Source: Methylotenera_A sp046598525
GTDB lineage: Bacteria > Pseudomonadota > Gammaproteobacteria > Burkholderiales > Methylophilaceae
Direction: 5' to 3'
Assembly (NCBI GenBank): GCA_046598525.1
Contig: JBKJIJ010000011.1
Coordinates: forward strand, 102,111 to 166,110
Length of the DNA stretch: 64,000 bases
Shown: piece after piece, positions 8,508 through 17,300 of the stretch
How the letters are laid out: every line of letters begins with the position of its first letter
Position numbering within the stretch: position 1 is the stretch's first letter
Made by a program: the position numbers and the translations under genes
The notes under the pieces: generated by a model
Seen by the model: the letters and a program-made list of their open reading frames with translations, nothing else
What the model was told of the DNA's origin: nothing
The model's database searches: none

Positions 8508-9299
8508 TTAGCGTCTTTTTTGGATTGATTGTTGATGCAAATAGCGGCACAAAAATTTATACGGTGCTGTTAATTTATGATGGGTGATTAACTTATAAGG
8601 TGCTGTTAAATGTGAAATGCCAAAATATTGTTTAAAAAAAACCATTTTTTGGCTTGCCCTTAAATCAGCGGTTCGATAATGCAATGTAATTAAATCTGCC
8701 AATCGAAACCATTTAATAAAAGCCGTAATGCGCGATTTTTCAAAATCTATAGCGGCAACTTCAAAACTGCCATTATTTTCTATAACAAACAAGTGCTTAA
8801 GATAAAGTGAGCGATGCTGAACGCCGGCAAGGTGCAACTTGCGCACCGCATCTGCCAAGGCTCGCATCAGCAAATTTTGCTGGTGAACGCTTACTTCAGC
8901 ATGGTTTTTCAGCCATTCATCTGCCGCCATAAATCCTGTTAAGGCTTGGGTTAGCAATATCGCTTTATCTTGCTGGCTAGCAAAAAAAATCAGTTTTGGC
9001 GTTGCAACATGGCGCTTGCTTAAATGTTCTAAAATCTCAAATTCGCGCACAAAAGTTGGCTCACCTGCTATTGGATGGCGCCATGTACGGCGCATATGTG
9101 CTTGCTGGCGCTTTAAATAAAAACCGTGTTTGTTGCCTGCGTTATCAACAAGCTCAATAAAATTTACACCACTCCAGCCGCCGCGCTCACGGTTGGGCGG
9201 CTCAAACCAATCGCCTTTAAAATCCCACAATTGCTCAAAGCTGGCTAGCTGATGTTGCTGCAGCAATAGCTGAAATTGTGGCGAGTAAGTACTTTGCAA
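8508..9299 (-). CDS. InaA/WaaP-family lipopolysaccharide kinase-like protein
   Basis: A 263-residue kinase-like protein. K63 in GFYLKRQQ is the likely ATP-binding Lys and D185 in AAIDFEKSR the likely metal-binding Asp. The catalytic loop reads HRSLYLKHLFV (H162, S164, H169) where WaaP has HRD, so the usual catalytic Asp is a Ser; some InaA-type relatives also lack it. The start is a TTG at 9297-9299 with AAAGGA 6 nt upstream, a strong reason to accept it. It is the first gene of the operon continuing into the family 9 glycosyltransferase and the tandem kinase, divergent from the acyltransferase gene. Confidence 0.8.
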   Translation of the reverse strand: MQSTYSPQFQLLLQQHQLASFEQLWDFKGDWFEPPNRERGGWSGVNFIELVDNAGNKHGFYLKRQQAHMRRTWRHPIAGEPTFVREFEILEHLSKRHVATPKLIFFASQQDKAILLTQALTGFMAADEWLKNHAEVSVHQQNLLMRALADAVRKLHLAGVQHRSLYLKHLFVIENNGSFEVAAIDFEKSRITAFIKWFRLADLITLHYRTADLRASQKMVFFKQYFGISHLTAPYKLITHHKLTAPYKFLCRYLHQQSIQKRR

Positions 9300-9358
9300 A
9301 AAATATCCTTTAAACTGTCGGTTTTAAACGATTAATAGCCGCCATATAAGCGTTAAGC

Positions 9359-10258
9359 ATGCTGAATTTTATTTTTAAAACTATTTTTAAAGCATTTTCT
9401 AAAATCTTGGGTATTTTATCACTACCAAGCCTACATCGCTTGGGTGCCGCACTTGGCTGGCTAATCTATTACTGCTCAGCAAAATCGGCAGCCACCACCA
9501 AAAATAACATTATAAACAGCGGCCTAGCTAAAAACTCTGAGCAATTTAAACAAATTTTAAATGAAAATATAGCCGAATCGGGCAAAGCGGTGCTAGAAAC
9601 AATGGCTATTTGGCAGAAAAAAGAAGCCGATATTTTAGCGCTAGTCAAACAAGTGCACGGCTGGCCATTGGTTAACAATGCCTTGCAGCGCGGCAAAGGC
9701 ATTATATTTTTAACGCCACATTTAGGCTGTTTTGAAATTGGCCCTATTTATTACGGCTCAAAACATCCCGTTACTGTGCTGTATCGCCCACCTAAATTAG
9801 CGGTATTGCAGCAATTTATATTGCAAGGCCGCACGCGCGCCGGCGTGACACTGGCGCCAGCCAACACCGATGGCGTGCGCAAGCTTTTGCAAGCCTTAAA
9901 GCGCAATCAAGCCATTGGCATTTTGCCAGACCAAATACCCTTTGCAGGCGAAGGCGAATGGGCGGACTATTTTGGCAAACCTGCTTACACCATGACCCTA
10001 GCCAGCAAATTAGCCGAAAAAACAGGCGCCACGGTATTAATGGTTTTTGCTGAACGTTTGAGTAACGGTGCTGGCTTTGATATTCACATTAGCCAAGTAG
10101 AATCTATTGCCAACACGGCGTTATTAAACAAGGCCATTGAGCAGCAAATTGCGCTAAAACCAGCGCAATATTTATGGCGTTATGATCGCTATAAACAAAG
10201 GCGGCATGCCATGGGGAAAATAGTTAAGCCTGAAAATTCCAGTAAAACTAGCGAATAG
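9359..10258 (+). CDS. Lipid A biosynthesis acyltransferase (LpxL/HtrB family)
   Basis: A 299-residue late acyltransferase that transfers a fatty acid from acyl-ACP onto Kdo-lipid A at the inner face of the inner membrane. The HX4E catalytic motif is HLGCFE (H121, E126), followed by YRPP (142-145) and PDQIP (190-194). A hydrophobic N-terminal stretch anchors the protein. The start ATG at 9359 has only a weak ribosome binding site. It lies divergent from the InaA-like gene and overlaps the convergent waaP-like gene by 11 bp. Which acyl chain and which position it uses cannot be told from sequence. Confidence 0.88.
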   Translation: MLNFIFKTIFKAFSKILGILSLPSLHRLGAALGWLIYYCSAKSAATTKNNIINSGLAKNSEQFKQILNENIAESGKAVLETMAIWQKKEADILALVKQVHGWPLVNNALQRGKGIIFLTPHLGCFEIGPIYYGSKHPVTVLYRPPKLAVLQQFILQGRTRAGVTLAPANTDGVRKLLQALKRNQAIGILPDQIPFAGEGEWADYFGKPAYTMTLASKLAEKTGATVLMVFAERLSNGAGFDIHISQVESIANTALLNKAIEQQIALKPAQYLWRYDRYKQRRHAMGKIVKPENSSKTSE

Positions 10259-11063
10259 CCGATTGCTCTTTTTGGATGCGTTGCTGAAATTTTTGGCTAT
10301 TAAATTTGCTTAATAACGCTTGCGCGCGGCTTTCAACTTGTTTCCAAAAAACCGGGCTTTGTGGCAAATAATGCTGTTTAAAAATGGCTAAATCTTGTGT
10401 ACTTAAGCCATATTGCATCGCCGAAAAATACAATCCCGCAATATCTTTCATCACCGCTCTACCATTGCCGGCTTGCCCTTGCAGCATTCGATGCAAATCA
10501 ATCAGATGTAAATTTTTAACACTTGCATTTGCTGGGTCTAAATCCTGCTTTTTTAAAACAATATGACATAAATAAAAATCCCTATGCGCAAGCCCAGCGC
10601 CATGCAGCTTGCTAGCTATCTCGGCTATCGCTTGCATCACCGCCTGTTTATAGCTTGTTGAGTAGCTTTGCCAATCCGCACATAAATCTTCAACAGTCAC
10701 AATCTCACCTAAATCTTCTGTCATTACAAAAGATTGCATAGTGGCTGGGTTGCCGCCTTGCTGTCCGTAAGCCACTAAAGGCGTGGTTGGAATGCCAATG
10801 CTGTTCAGCTTTTGAATGGCGATTACTTCAGTCATAGCACCAAGAATCGGCTTTTTAAAAGCAATCAAATTCTTAAAAATCTCTGCCCAGCCCACACCAA
10901 AATGCTGCTTAATAAAATAACTTTTACCAGCCAATGTCACCTGTATGGTTTTACGTCCACGCACATCGCGAAAGGCTTTGCCTTGCATTTGCATCAATGC
11001 CTTAAAAGCATCGCCGCTCAAGTGTTTTTTTATTTCATCCGGCATAACTAAATGATTATTCAT
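10248..11063 (-). CDS. waaP: Lipopolysaccharide core heptose(I) kinase
   Basis: A 271-residue WaaP/RfaP-type kinase, which phosphorylates heptose I of the inner core with ATP. K52 in YFIKQHFGVGWAEIF is the ATP-binding Lys; AHRDFYLCH (H160, R161, D162) is the intact catalytic loop and LIDLHRM (D189) the metal-binding motif. It is the canonical member of the three kinase genes here. Its ATG overlaps the TGA of waaG by 4 bp (ATGA), implying translational coupling in a waaG-waaP operon, the usual arrangement. Its 3' end overlaps the convergent acyltransferase gene. Confidence 0.9.
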   Translation of the reverse strand: MNNHLVMPDEIKKHLSGDAFKALMQMQGKAFRDVRGRKTIQVTLAGKSYFIKQHFGVGWAEIFKNLIAFKKPILGAMTEVIAIQKLNSIGIPTTPLVAYGQQGGNPATMQSFVMTEDLGEIVTVEDLCADWQSYSTSYKQAVMQAIAEIASKLHGAGLAHRDFYLCHIVLKKQDLDPANASVKNLHLIDLHRMLQGQAGNGRAVMKDIAGLYFSAMQYGLSTQDLAIFKQHYLPQSPVFWKQVESRAQALLSKFNSQKFQQRIQKEQSAIR

Positions 11064-12220
11064 GCGGCAACTCGTTTGCTTGTTTTTTGATTAGCCAATT
11101 TAATCAAAATTTCAGCCTCTGTGCCGCCATCATTAGCTTGCATAATTTGCTGCACATAGCTCAAGCCATTTTTTGCCCACTCAGTTTTTTTATCGGCTTG
11201 TATCATTTGTAGAAATTGTTGATTAAACTCAGTTTGATTAAACGGGTAGGCAGAAACGATGCCGGCATCAGCATCCGCCACATGGTGGGCATAGCCACAA
11301 CTAGCGGTTACCAACATAGGCGCGCCGCAAGCCATACCTTCTAAAATCACCAAGCCTGTATTTTCGCGATAAGCTGGGTGAATACATACATCGGCGCCCT
11401 GCATCAATTGCGGAATATCTGGCCGGCCTTTTGATATCACTACCTGTTTTGCTAGACCTAACTTTTTAGCCATTTTCTGAAATTGTTTAGGGTTATCTTG
11501 CCCTACCGCAACTAATTTTGTATTGGTACGCACATCACCAGGCAAGGCAGCAAGCGCCAAAATAGCGCGGTCCAAGCCTTTCATGGCAAAACCAGAGCCA
11601 GTTAACAAAAACACAAAATCATTGGCAACAAAACCAAAAGCGTTACGCAAATGTGCGCGCATGGCGGCTTTAACTTGCAAGACTTTATCGCAGGAAGCGA
11701 ATCGCTCTGGTGATAAAAACGGTGGAACATAGTGAAAACGCTCACTTTGCGTGCCATACCAATGCTGGAAATGCGGCTTTTCGGTTAATGAAACCGCTAG
11801 AATTTGTGTATTAACATCCGCTGAAAACACGGCTTTTTCACAAGCAGAAAACCATTTGTAGCGTGGCAATAAGCGGTACAAAAAGCTGCGCTGTTTGTGC
11901 GCACGCTCAATAAAACAAGGGTCGGCGGCAAAATGTGCATCTAAACCCGCCATGCGGTTATAGCCAAAAATATAATCAAAACCATTGCCTTTAATAATTG
12001 CAAAAGTGGCTTCAATAAATTGCTGATAGCGCTGGTAATTAAACCAAGCTTTTTGTGGCAGTTCATGCATTTTAATATGACTAGGCAAGTCACCCTGCCA
12101 CGTCATGGAAAATATCTCTACCGCATGCCCGCGTTTGACCAACTCATTTGCAGTACGCAACATATCGCGTTGCATGCCGCCATACGGAAAGTATTTGAAT
12201 ATGATAAAAGCAAACTTCAT
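11060..12220 (-). CDS. waaG: LPS core glucosyltransferase I
   Basis: A 386-residue GT4 glycosyltransferase resembling WaaG, which adds the first glucose to heptose II of the outer core using UDP-glucose. The N-terminus FIIFKYFPYGGMQRDMLR contains the GGMQRD acceptor/donor loop typical of WaaG. The C-terminal half shows GSGFAMKGLDRAILAL and the EX7E-type segment YRENTGLVILEGMACG. Its stop overlaps the start of waaP. It is divergent from waaC, whose start lies 75 bp away. The glucose specificity is assumed from the family. Confidence 0.88.
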   Translation of the reverse strand: MKFAFIIFKYFPYGGMQRDMLRTANELVKRGHAVEIFSMTWQGDLPSHIKMHELPQKAWFNYQRYQQFIEATFAIIKGNGFDYIFGYNRMAGLDAHFAADPCFIERAHKQRSFLYRLLPRYKWFSACEKAVFSADVNTQILAVSLTEKPHFQHWYGTQSERFHYVPPFLSPERFASCDKVLQVKAAMRAHLRNAFGFVANDFVFLLTGSGFAMKGLDRAILALAALPGDVRTNTKLVAVGQDNPKQFQKMAKKLGLAKQVVISKGRPDIPQLMQGADVCIHPAYRENTGLVILEGMACGAPMLVTASCGYAHHVADADAGIVSAYPFNQTEFNQQFLQMIQADKKTEWAKNGLSYVQQIMQANDGGTEAEILIKLANQKTSKRVAA

Positions 12221-12294
12221 GAGGTGGTGAGCGGTTTTTCAATGCACGAAAACATTGATTGTATGCGAAAATGCCTAAAATTATGCCGAAAATC

Positions 12295-13245
12295 ATGAAA
12301 ATTCTCATTGTTAAAACCTCTTCTTTGGGCGATGTTATTCATTGCCTGCCTGTGATTAATGACATTTTGGCGGTTTACCCAAACGCGCAGATTGATTGGG
12401 TGGTAGAACAAAGTTTTGCTGATATTCCACGTTTGCATCCTGCGATTCATGAAGTTTTTACAGTAGCGTTTAGGCGCTGGCGGAAGCAGTTATTCCGTTT
12501 TAAAACGTGGTCTGAAATTAATCAATTCAAGCACTTAATTGTACAAAACAACTATGACGCCGTAATTGATGCGCAAGGCCTTTTAAAAAGTGCGTTAATT
12601 ACGCGCTTGGCAAATGGCATTAAGCATGGCTACGATAAGCAATCGATTCGTGAGGCTGTTGCTAGTAAGTTTTACGATAAAACGTATGCTATTTCGTATC
12701 AGCAGCACGCGGTTAGCCGCAATCGCACGCTAGCGGCGTTAAGTTTGGCGTATGCGCCGCCCACCAATGCGCCTGATTATGGCATTCAAGCTAGGCTCAA
12801 TTCAACTGAAATCCCAAATAAGCCGTTTGTGATTGCGCTACATGGCACCAGCCGCGATAGCAAATTATGGCCAATTGAGCATTGGATTAAGCTTGGTAAA
12901 GCGTTAAAAAATAGCCAGCTTAATATGGTTTTACCTTGGTCAAACCCCACTGAATTAGCGCGTGCCGAGCTAATTGCCAGCACATTGGAAAATGCGATTG
13001 TGTTACCAAAATCCAGCATTGCTGAACTGGCCGCTGTGATTAGCCAAGCCAAAGCGGCCGTTGGCGTGGATACCGGTTTATCGCATTTGGCGGCGGCATT
13101 AAATATTCCCACTATCGCCATTTATACCGATACCAACCCAGCGCTGACTGGCATAATGGGTAGCCAAGCTTATGCGGTTAATTTAGGTAATATTGGCGAA
13201 ATACCCAGTGTAGAAAGCGTTTTAGCGCAGCTAAATCATGCTTAA
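12295..13245 (+). CDS. waaC: Lipopolysaccharide heptosyltransferase I
   Basis: WaaC adds the first L-glycero-D-manno-heptose from ADP-heptose to Kdo of lipid A. From the ATG at 12295 the protein has 316 residues and begins MKILIVKTSSLGDVIHCLP, the family N-terminus. Two upstream ATGs in frame (12283, 12259) would add unlike residues. Further marks are DAQGLLKSALI, ALHGTSRDSKLWP and AAVGVDTGLSHLAAAL, the donor-binding loop. It is divergent from waaG and followed 100 bp later by grpE, which has its own heat-shock promoter. Confidence 0.93.
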   Translation: MKILIVKTSSLGDVIHCLPVINDILAVYPNAQIDWVVEQSFADIPRLHPAIHEVFTVAFRRWRKQLFRFKTWSEINQFKHLIVQNNYDAVIDAQGLLKSALITRLANGIKHGYDKQSIREAVASKFYDKTYAISYQQHAVSRNRTLAALSLAYAPPTNAPDYGIQARLNSTEIPNKPFVIALHGTSRDSKLWPIEHWIKLGKALKNSQLNMVLPWSNPTELARAELIASTLENAIVLPKSSIAELAAVISQAKAAVGVDTGLSHLAAALNIPTIAIYTDTNPALTGIMGSQAYAVNLGNIGEIPSVESVLAQLNHA

Positions 13246-13300
13246 TTTCAGCATTCTGATTTTGTCAAAGCGCTTGTTTTAAAAATTTTGGCTTTACACA

Positions 13301-13328
13301 CTTGAAATAAAATCGCTTATCCCCACGT
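13301..13328 (+). promoter_or_regulatory. Sigma-32 promoter of grpE
   Basis: CTTGAAA at 13301-13307, 13 nt spacer, then CCCCACGT at 13321-13328. The consensus is CTTGAAA-N(11-16)-CCCCATNT, so the -35 is perfect and the -10 differs at one specified base. It lies about 30 nt before the grpE start, giving a short leader. Confidence 0.88.
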
Positions 13329-13361
13329 TCAAAACAGTGTTATTAATGAATGGGGAAACAC

Positions 13362-13883
13362 ATGCAAGATGATAAACAAGCGGATTTAGACAATCCACAA
13401 CAATTAGAAACGCCAATCGACGAATCTAGCGTGCAAACGCCCGATGATCGCATTGCCGAATTAGAAGCCGCATTAGAAGAAGCTAAAGCCAGCGTTTTAT
13501 ACACCAAAGCAGAAGGTGAGAATATTCGCCGCCGCGCCAATGATGATATTGATAAAGCGCGCAAATTTGCCTTAGAAAAATTCAGCGGCGAATTATTGGC
13601 GGTAAAAGATAGCTTAGACGCAGCGGTGCTGATTGAAGCGGCTGATGTGCAAAGCTATAAAGATGGTATTCAAATCACCATTAAGCAATTGGCTTCTGTG
13701 TTTGAAAAATTCAATATTGCTGAAGTGAACCCAGTGGGTGAAAAGTTTGACCCAAACAAACACCAAGCAATTTCAATGCTAGAAAATAGCGGCGAACCCA
13801 ATACGGTGACTAGCGTGCTGCAAAAAGGCTACACATTGAATGAGCGCGTATTGCGCCCTGCATTGGTGATGGTTGCAAAGTAA
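13362..13883 (+). CDS. grpE: Nucleotide exchange factor GrpE
   Basis: GrpE releases ADP from DnaK in the DnaK-DnaJ-GrpE chaperone cycle. The start at 13362 has GGGGA 7 nt upstream; an ATG 12 nt earlier (13350) overlaps that ribosome binding site and is less likely. From 13362 there are 173 residues. The order is an acidic, low-complexity N-terminus, a long helix (DRIAELEAALEEAKASVL), the dimer helix with NIRRRANDDIDKARKFALEKF and a C-terminal beta-wing with VGEKFDPNKHQAI. It is followed by dnaK and dnaJ in order. Confidence 0.96.
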   Translation: MQDDKQADLDNPQQLETPIDESSVQTPDDRIAELEAALEEAKASVLYTKAEGENIRRRANDDIDKARKFALEKFSGELLAVKDSLDAAVLIEAADVQSYKDGIQITIKQLASVFEKFNIAEVNPVGEKFDPNKHQAISMLENSGEPNTVTSVLQKGYTLNERVLRPALVMVAK

Positions 13884-13906
13884 ATAGCCACAAAGCTTTT
13901 AAGGCT

Positions 13907-13934
13907 ATTGAAAAGCGAAAAATTCACCCAATAT
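13907..13934 (+). promoter_or_regulatory. Sigma-32 promoter of dnaK
   Basis: ATTGAAA at 13907-13913, 13 nt spacer, CCCAATAT at 13927-13934, against the consensus CTTGAAA-N(11-16)-CCCCATNT. The spacer length is the same as in the grpE promoter. It lies in the 172 bp gap between grpE and dnaK, so dnaK has its own heat-inducible start with a leader of about 110 nt. Confidence 0.75.
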
Positions 13935-14055
13935 TACTGTTAAGTTGTTCAGTATCAATTTTCAAACTCAAGTTTTAAAAGCTCAAGTTTTAAGAAATTG
14001 AATTGAACGCATAACTAAAATTTAAAGTTATTTAGAAAGATAAGGATTAAGCAAC

Positions 14056-15981
14056 ATGGGCAAAATTATTGGTATTGATTTAGGTACAACAAACTCTTGC
14101 GTCGCTGTCATGGAAGGCGGCAAACCGCGCGTAATCGAAAACTCTGAAGGTACACGCACAACGCCTTCAATTATCGCCTACCAAGAAGATGGCGAAATTT
14201 TAGCGGGCGCACCAGCAAAGCGCCAAGCGGTTACCAACCCAAAAAATACGTTGTACGCGGTTAAACGTTTAATCGGTCGCCGTTTTGAAGAAAAAGAAGT
14301 ACAAAAAGACATTAAATTAATGCCTTACACCATTGCAAAAGCCGACAACGGCGATGCATGGGTGGAAGTGCGCGGCGTAAAAATGGCGCCACCACAAATT
14401 TCGGCTGAAGTTTTACGCAAAATGAAAAAAACAGCGGAAGACTATTTGGGCGAAGAAGTGACTGAAGCGGTGATTACTGTTCCTGCTTATTTTAATGATA
14501 GCCAACGCCAAGCCACTAAAGATGCAGGCCGTATTGCTGGTTTAGACGTAAAACGTATTATTAATGAGCCAACAGCGGCGGCATTAGCGTTTGGTTTAGA
14601 CAAACAAGAAGGCGATCGCAAGATTGCGGTATATGACTTGGGCGGCGGTACATTCGACGTTTCAATTATTGAGATTTCAAGCATTGATGGCGAACATCAA
14701 TTTGAAGTATTAAGCACCAACGGCGATACATTCTTGGGTGGTGAAGACTTTGATAACCGTTTAATCGACTTTTTGGCGGATGAATTCAAAAAAGAAAATG
14801 GCGGCTTGGATCTACGCAATGACCTTTTAGCTAAGCAACGCTTAAAAGAAGCGGCCGAAAAAGCAAAAATCGAATTATCAGGCGCTACACAAACCGAAGT
14901 GAACTTGCCATACATCACAGCCGATGCCACAGGCCCTAAACACTTAGTGGTGAAAATCACACGTGCAAAATTAGAATCTTTAGTTGAAGATTTAATTGAA
15001 CGTACAATGGCACCGTGCCGTACAGCGATTAAAGACGCTGGCGTTTCAATTGACGATATTACTGACGTGATTTTGGTTGGCGGTCAAAGCCGTATGCCTA
15101 AAGTGCAAGAAAAAGTGAAAGAAATCTTTGGTAAAGAGCCACGTAAAGACGTAAACCCTGATGAAGCAGTGGCAGTTGGCGCGGCGATTCAAGGTGGCGT
15201 GCTAAAAGGTGATGTTAAAGACGTATTGTTGTTAGACGTTACACCATTAAGCTTAGGTATTGAAACTTTAGGCGGCGTGATGACTAAAGTGATTAAGAAA
15301 AACACCACGATTCCTACCAAGGCATCGCAAACGTTCTCAACCGCTGATGACAACCAAAATGCGGTAACGATTCAAGTGTTGCAAGGTGAGCGCGAAATGG
15401 CTTCTGCCAACAAATCGCTTGGCCAATTCAACTTGTCAGATATTCCACCAGCACCACGTGGCATGCCGCAAATTGAAGTAACATTTGACATTGATGCCAA
15501 CGGTATCTTGCATGTTTCTGCTAAAGACAAAGCCACTGGTAAAGAAAACAAAATTACCATTAAAGCGAACTCTGGTTTGTCTGAAGCTGAAATTCAGCAA
15601 ATGGAAGAAGATGCGATTAAATACGCGGATGAAGATAAGAAATACCGCGAGCTTGTAGACGCACGTAATGCCGCTGACGGCATGGTTCACTCTGTGAAAA
15701 AATCCTTGGGCGAGCATGGCGATAAGTTAGATGAAGCTGAAAAAACAGCCATTGAAACCGCATTGAAAGAGGTTGAAGAAGTATTGCAATCGGATGACAA
15801 AGATCTGATTGAAGCCAAAACCAATGCATTAATGGAAGCATCGCAAAAATTGGGTGAAAAAGTGTACGCCGAAGAGCAAGCAAAATCTAACGCGGCTAAC
15901 GCACAACCAAGCCCAGAGGGCGAAAAAACGGTTGATGCCGAAGTGATGGATGCTGAGTTTGAAGAAGTGAAGAAAGACTAA
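14056..15981 (+). CDS. dnaK: Molecular chaperone DnaK (Hsp70)
   Basis: The 641-residue Hsp70. The ATPase domain opens GKIIGIDLGTTNSCVAVMEG and contains the phosphate-binding YDLGGGTFDVSI and VGGQSRMPKV. The substrate-binding domain begins after DVTPLSLGIETLGG. The helical lid ends with the conserved EEVKKD-type tail, preceded by the flexible linker rich in Ala, Asn and Pro. An AAGGA-like site (AAGGATTAAGCAAC) precedes the ATG. It lies between grpE and dnaJ and has its own sigma-32 promoter; a terminator follows before dnaJ. Confidence 0.98.
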   Translation: MGKIIGIDLGTTNSCVAVMEGGKPRVIENSEGTRTTPSIIAYQEDGEILAGAPAKRQAVTNPKNTLYAVKRLIGRRFEEKEVQKDIKLMPYTIAKADNGDAWVEVRGVKMAPPQISAEVLRKMKKTAEDYLGEEVTEAVITVPAYFNDSQRQATKDAGRIAGLDVKRIINEPTAAALAFGLDKQEGDRKIAVYDLGGGTFDVSIIEISSIDGEHQFEVLSTNGDTFLGGEDFDNRLIDFLADEFKKENGGLDLRNDLLAKQRLKEAAEKAKIELSGATQTEVNLPYITADATGPKHLVVKITRAKLESLVEDLIERTMAPCRTAIKDAGVSIDDITDVILVGGQSRMPKVQEKVKEIFGKEPRKDVNPDEAVAVGAAIQGGVLKGDVKDVLLLDVTPLSLGIETLGGVMTKVIKKNTTIPTKASQTFSTADDNQNAVTIQVLQGEREMASANKSLGQFNLSDIPPAPRGMPQIEVTFDIDANGILHVSAKDKATGKENKITIKANSGLSEAEIQQMEEDAIKYADEDKKYRELVDARNAADGMVHSVKKSLGEHGDKLDEAEKTAIETALKEVEEVLQSDDKDLIEAKTNALMEASQKLGEKVYAEEQAKSNAANAQPSPEGEKTVDAEVMDAEFEEVKKD

Positions 15982-16008
15982 AAGCAGTCGTAAGTAGATA
16001 GTCATGAG

Positions 16009-16043
16009 TCGTTAGTGTTGCTTGTCGACACTAACGATTTTTT
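16009..16043 (+). terminator. Terminator between dnaK and dnaJ
   Basis: Hairpin TCGTTAGTGT / ACACTAACGA with a 9 nt loop followed by TTTTTT. It suggests most dnaK transcripts end here and dnaJ is expressed by readthrough or from its own start. Confidence 0.8.
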
Positions 16044-16069
16044 CACAATAACTATTGCTTAAATAAAAA

Positions 16070-16123
16070 AACGACGACGACTAACTAACTACTAGTGACT
16101 AACTACTACAGACTAACGACTAA
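16070..16123. repeat. GACTAACTACT-type short tandem and inverted repeats before dnaJ
   Basis: The stretch is built of repeated short words: CGACGACGACTAACTAACT, TAGTGACTAACTACTACAG, ACTAACGACTAA. The complementary words AGTCGTTAGTG and GTCGTAAGTAG occur just upstream (15985-16017), so the whole gap can pair in several ways. I see no protein-coding content. Confidence 0.6.
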
Positions 16124-16126
16124 ATT

Positions 16127-17257
16127 ATGGCAACCAAAAAAGATTATTACGAAGTTTTAGGCGTTAATAAAGACGCAACTGAAGAAGAAATTAAAAAATC
16201 CTATCGCAAATTAGCGATGAAGTATCATCCTGACCGTAACCCAGACAACCCAAAAGCAGAAGAACAATTTAAAGAGGCTAAAGAAGCCTACGAAATGCTT
16301 TCTGATGACCAAAAACGCGCAGCTTATGATCAATATGGTCATGCAGGCGTTGAACAAGGTGCAGGTGCTGGCGGCTTTGGTGGCGCTGGTTTTGGTGATG
16401 CATTTGGCGATATCTTTGGTGATATTTTCGGTGGCGGTCGCCAAGGTGGTGGGCAGCGTAATAATGTGTATCGCGGTGCCGATTTGCGTTACAACATGGA
16501 AATTAGCCTAGAAGATGCCGCAAAAGGCACAGAGACCAAGATTCGTATTCCTGTACAAGCGGCTTGTGAAACTTGTAAAGGCACAGGCGCTAAAGCAGGC
16601 AAATCGCCTGTTACTTGTACCACTTGTGCTGGTCATGGCCAAGTGCGCATGCAGCAGGGCTTTTTCTCTGTGCAGCAAACGTGCCCAAAATGTCACGGTA
16701 GCGGCAAGGTGATTAAAGAAGACGATAAATGCGGCACTTGTCATGGCGCAGGTCGTGAAAAAATTAATAAAACCTTATCGGTTAAAATCCCCGCTGGCGT
16801 AGATGAAGGTGACCGTATTCGTTTAAGCGGCGAAGGTGAAGCTGGCGTTAACGGTGGCCCAACTGGCGATTTATATGTTGTAGTGCATTTAAAACAACAC
16901 GAAATTTTTCAGCGCGATGGCGGCAATTTGCATTGCGAAATGCCGATTAGCTTTAGTACGGCGGCACTGGGTGGTGAGATTGAAGTGCCTACTTTAGGCG
17001 GCTCTGCCAAAATGAAAATTCCGGCCGAAACGCAAACGGGTGGCGTATTTAGATTAAAAGGCAAAGGCATTAAGCCATTACGCCAGTCGGAAAGCGGCGA
17101 TTTAATGGTGCATGTAGTGGTTGAAACGCCAGTTAAATTAACCGAAAAACAAAAAGAGTTACTGCGTGAATTTGAAACCAGTACCCAAGCCGATTCCGGC
17201 AAACATAGCCCGCGTAATAAAAGCTGGGTTGATAAAGTAAAAGGCTTTTTTGACTAG
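16127..17257 (+). CDS. dnaJ: Co-chaperone DnaJ (Hsp40)
   Basis: The 376-residue type I Hsp40 that stimulates DnaK ATPase and delivers substrates. Order: J-domain (residues 1-70) with YHPDRNP (HPD motif), a Gly/Phe-rich linker (GAGAGGFGGAGFGDAFG), a zinc region with four CxxCxGxG units (CETCKGTG, CTTCAGHG, CPKCHGSG, CGTCHGAG) and the C-terminal substrate-binding barrels. The second zinc unit has His in place of the first Gly's partner position (CTTCAGHG), which is tolerated. It is preceded by a terminator and an unusual repeat-rich leader and followed by a terminator. Confidence 0.97.
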   Translation: MATKKDYYEVLGVNKDATEEEIKKSYRKLAMKYHPDRNPDNPKAEEQFKEAKEAYEMLSDDQKRAAYDQYGHAGVEQGAGAGGFGGAGFGDAFGDIFGDIFGGGRQGGGQRNNVYRGADLRYNMEISLEDAAKGTETKIRIPVQAACETCKGTGAKAGKSPVTCTTCAGHGQVRMQQGFFSVQQTCPKCHGSGKVIKEDDKCGTCHGAGREKINKTLSVKIPAGVDEGDRIRLSGEGEAGVNGGPTGDLYVVVHLKQHEIFQRDGGNLHCEMPISFSTAALGGEIEVPTLGGSAKMKIPAETQTGGVFRLKGKGIKPLRQSESGDLMVHVVVETPVKLTEKQKELLREFETSTQADSGKHSPRNKSWVDKVKGFFD

Positions 17258-17300
17258 TTTTTTGAATGGGTTTTAACTGGGCTTTAGTCTGAGATTGAGT

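Noticed and set aside
14487..15883. Several antisense ORFs across dnaK
   Set aside because: They are shadows of dnaK codon usage; none has a start site or protein features.
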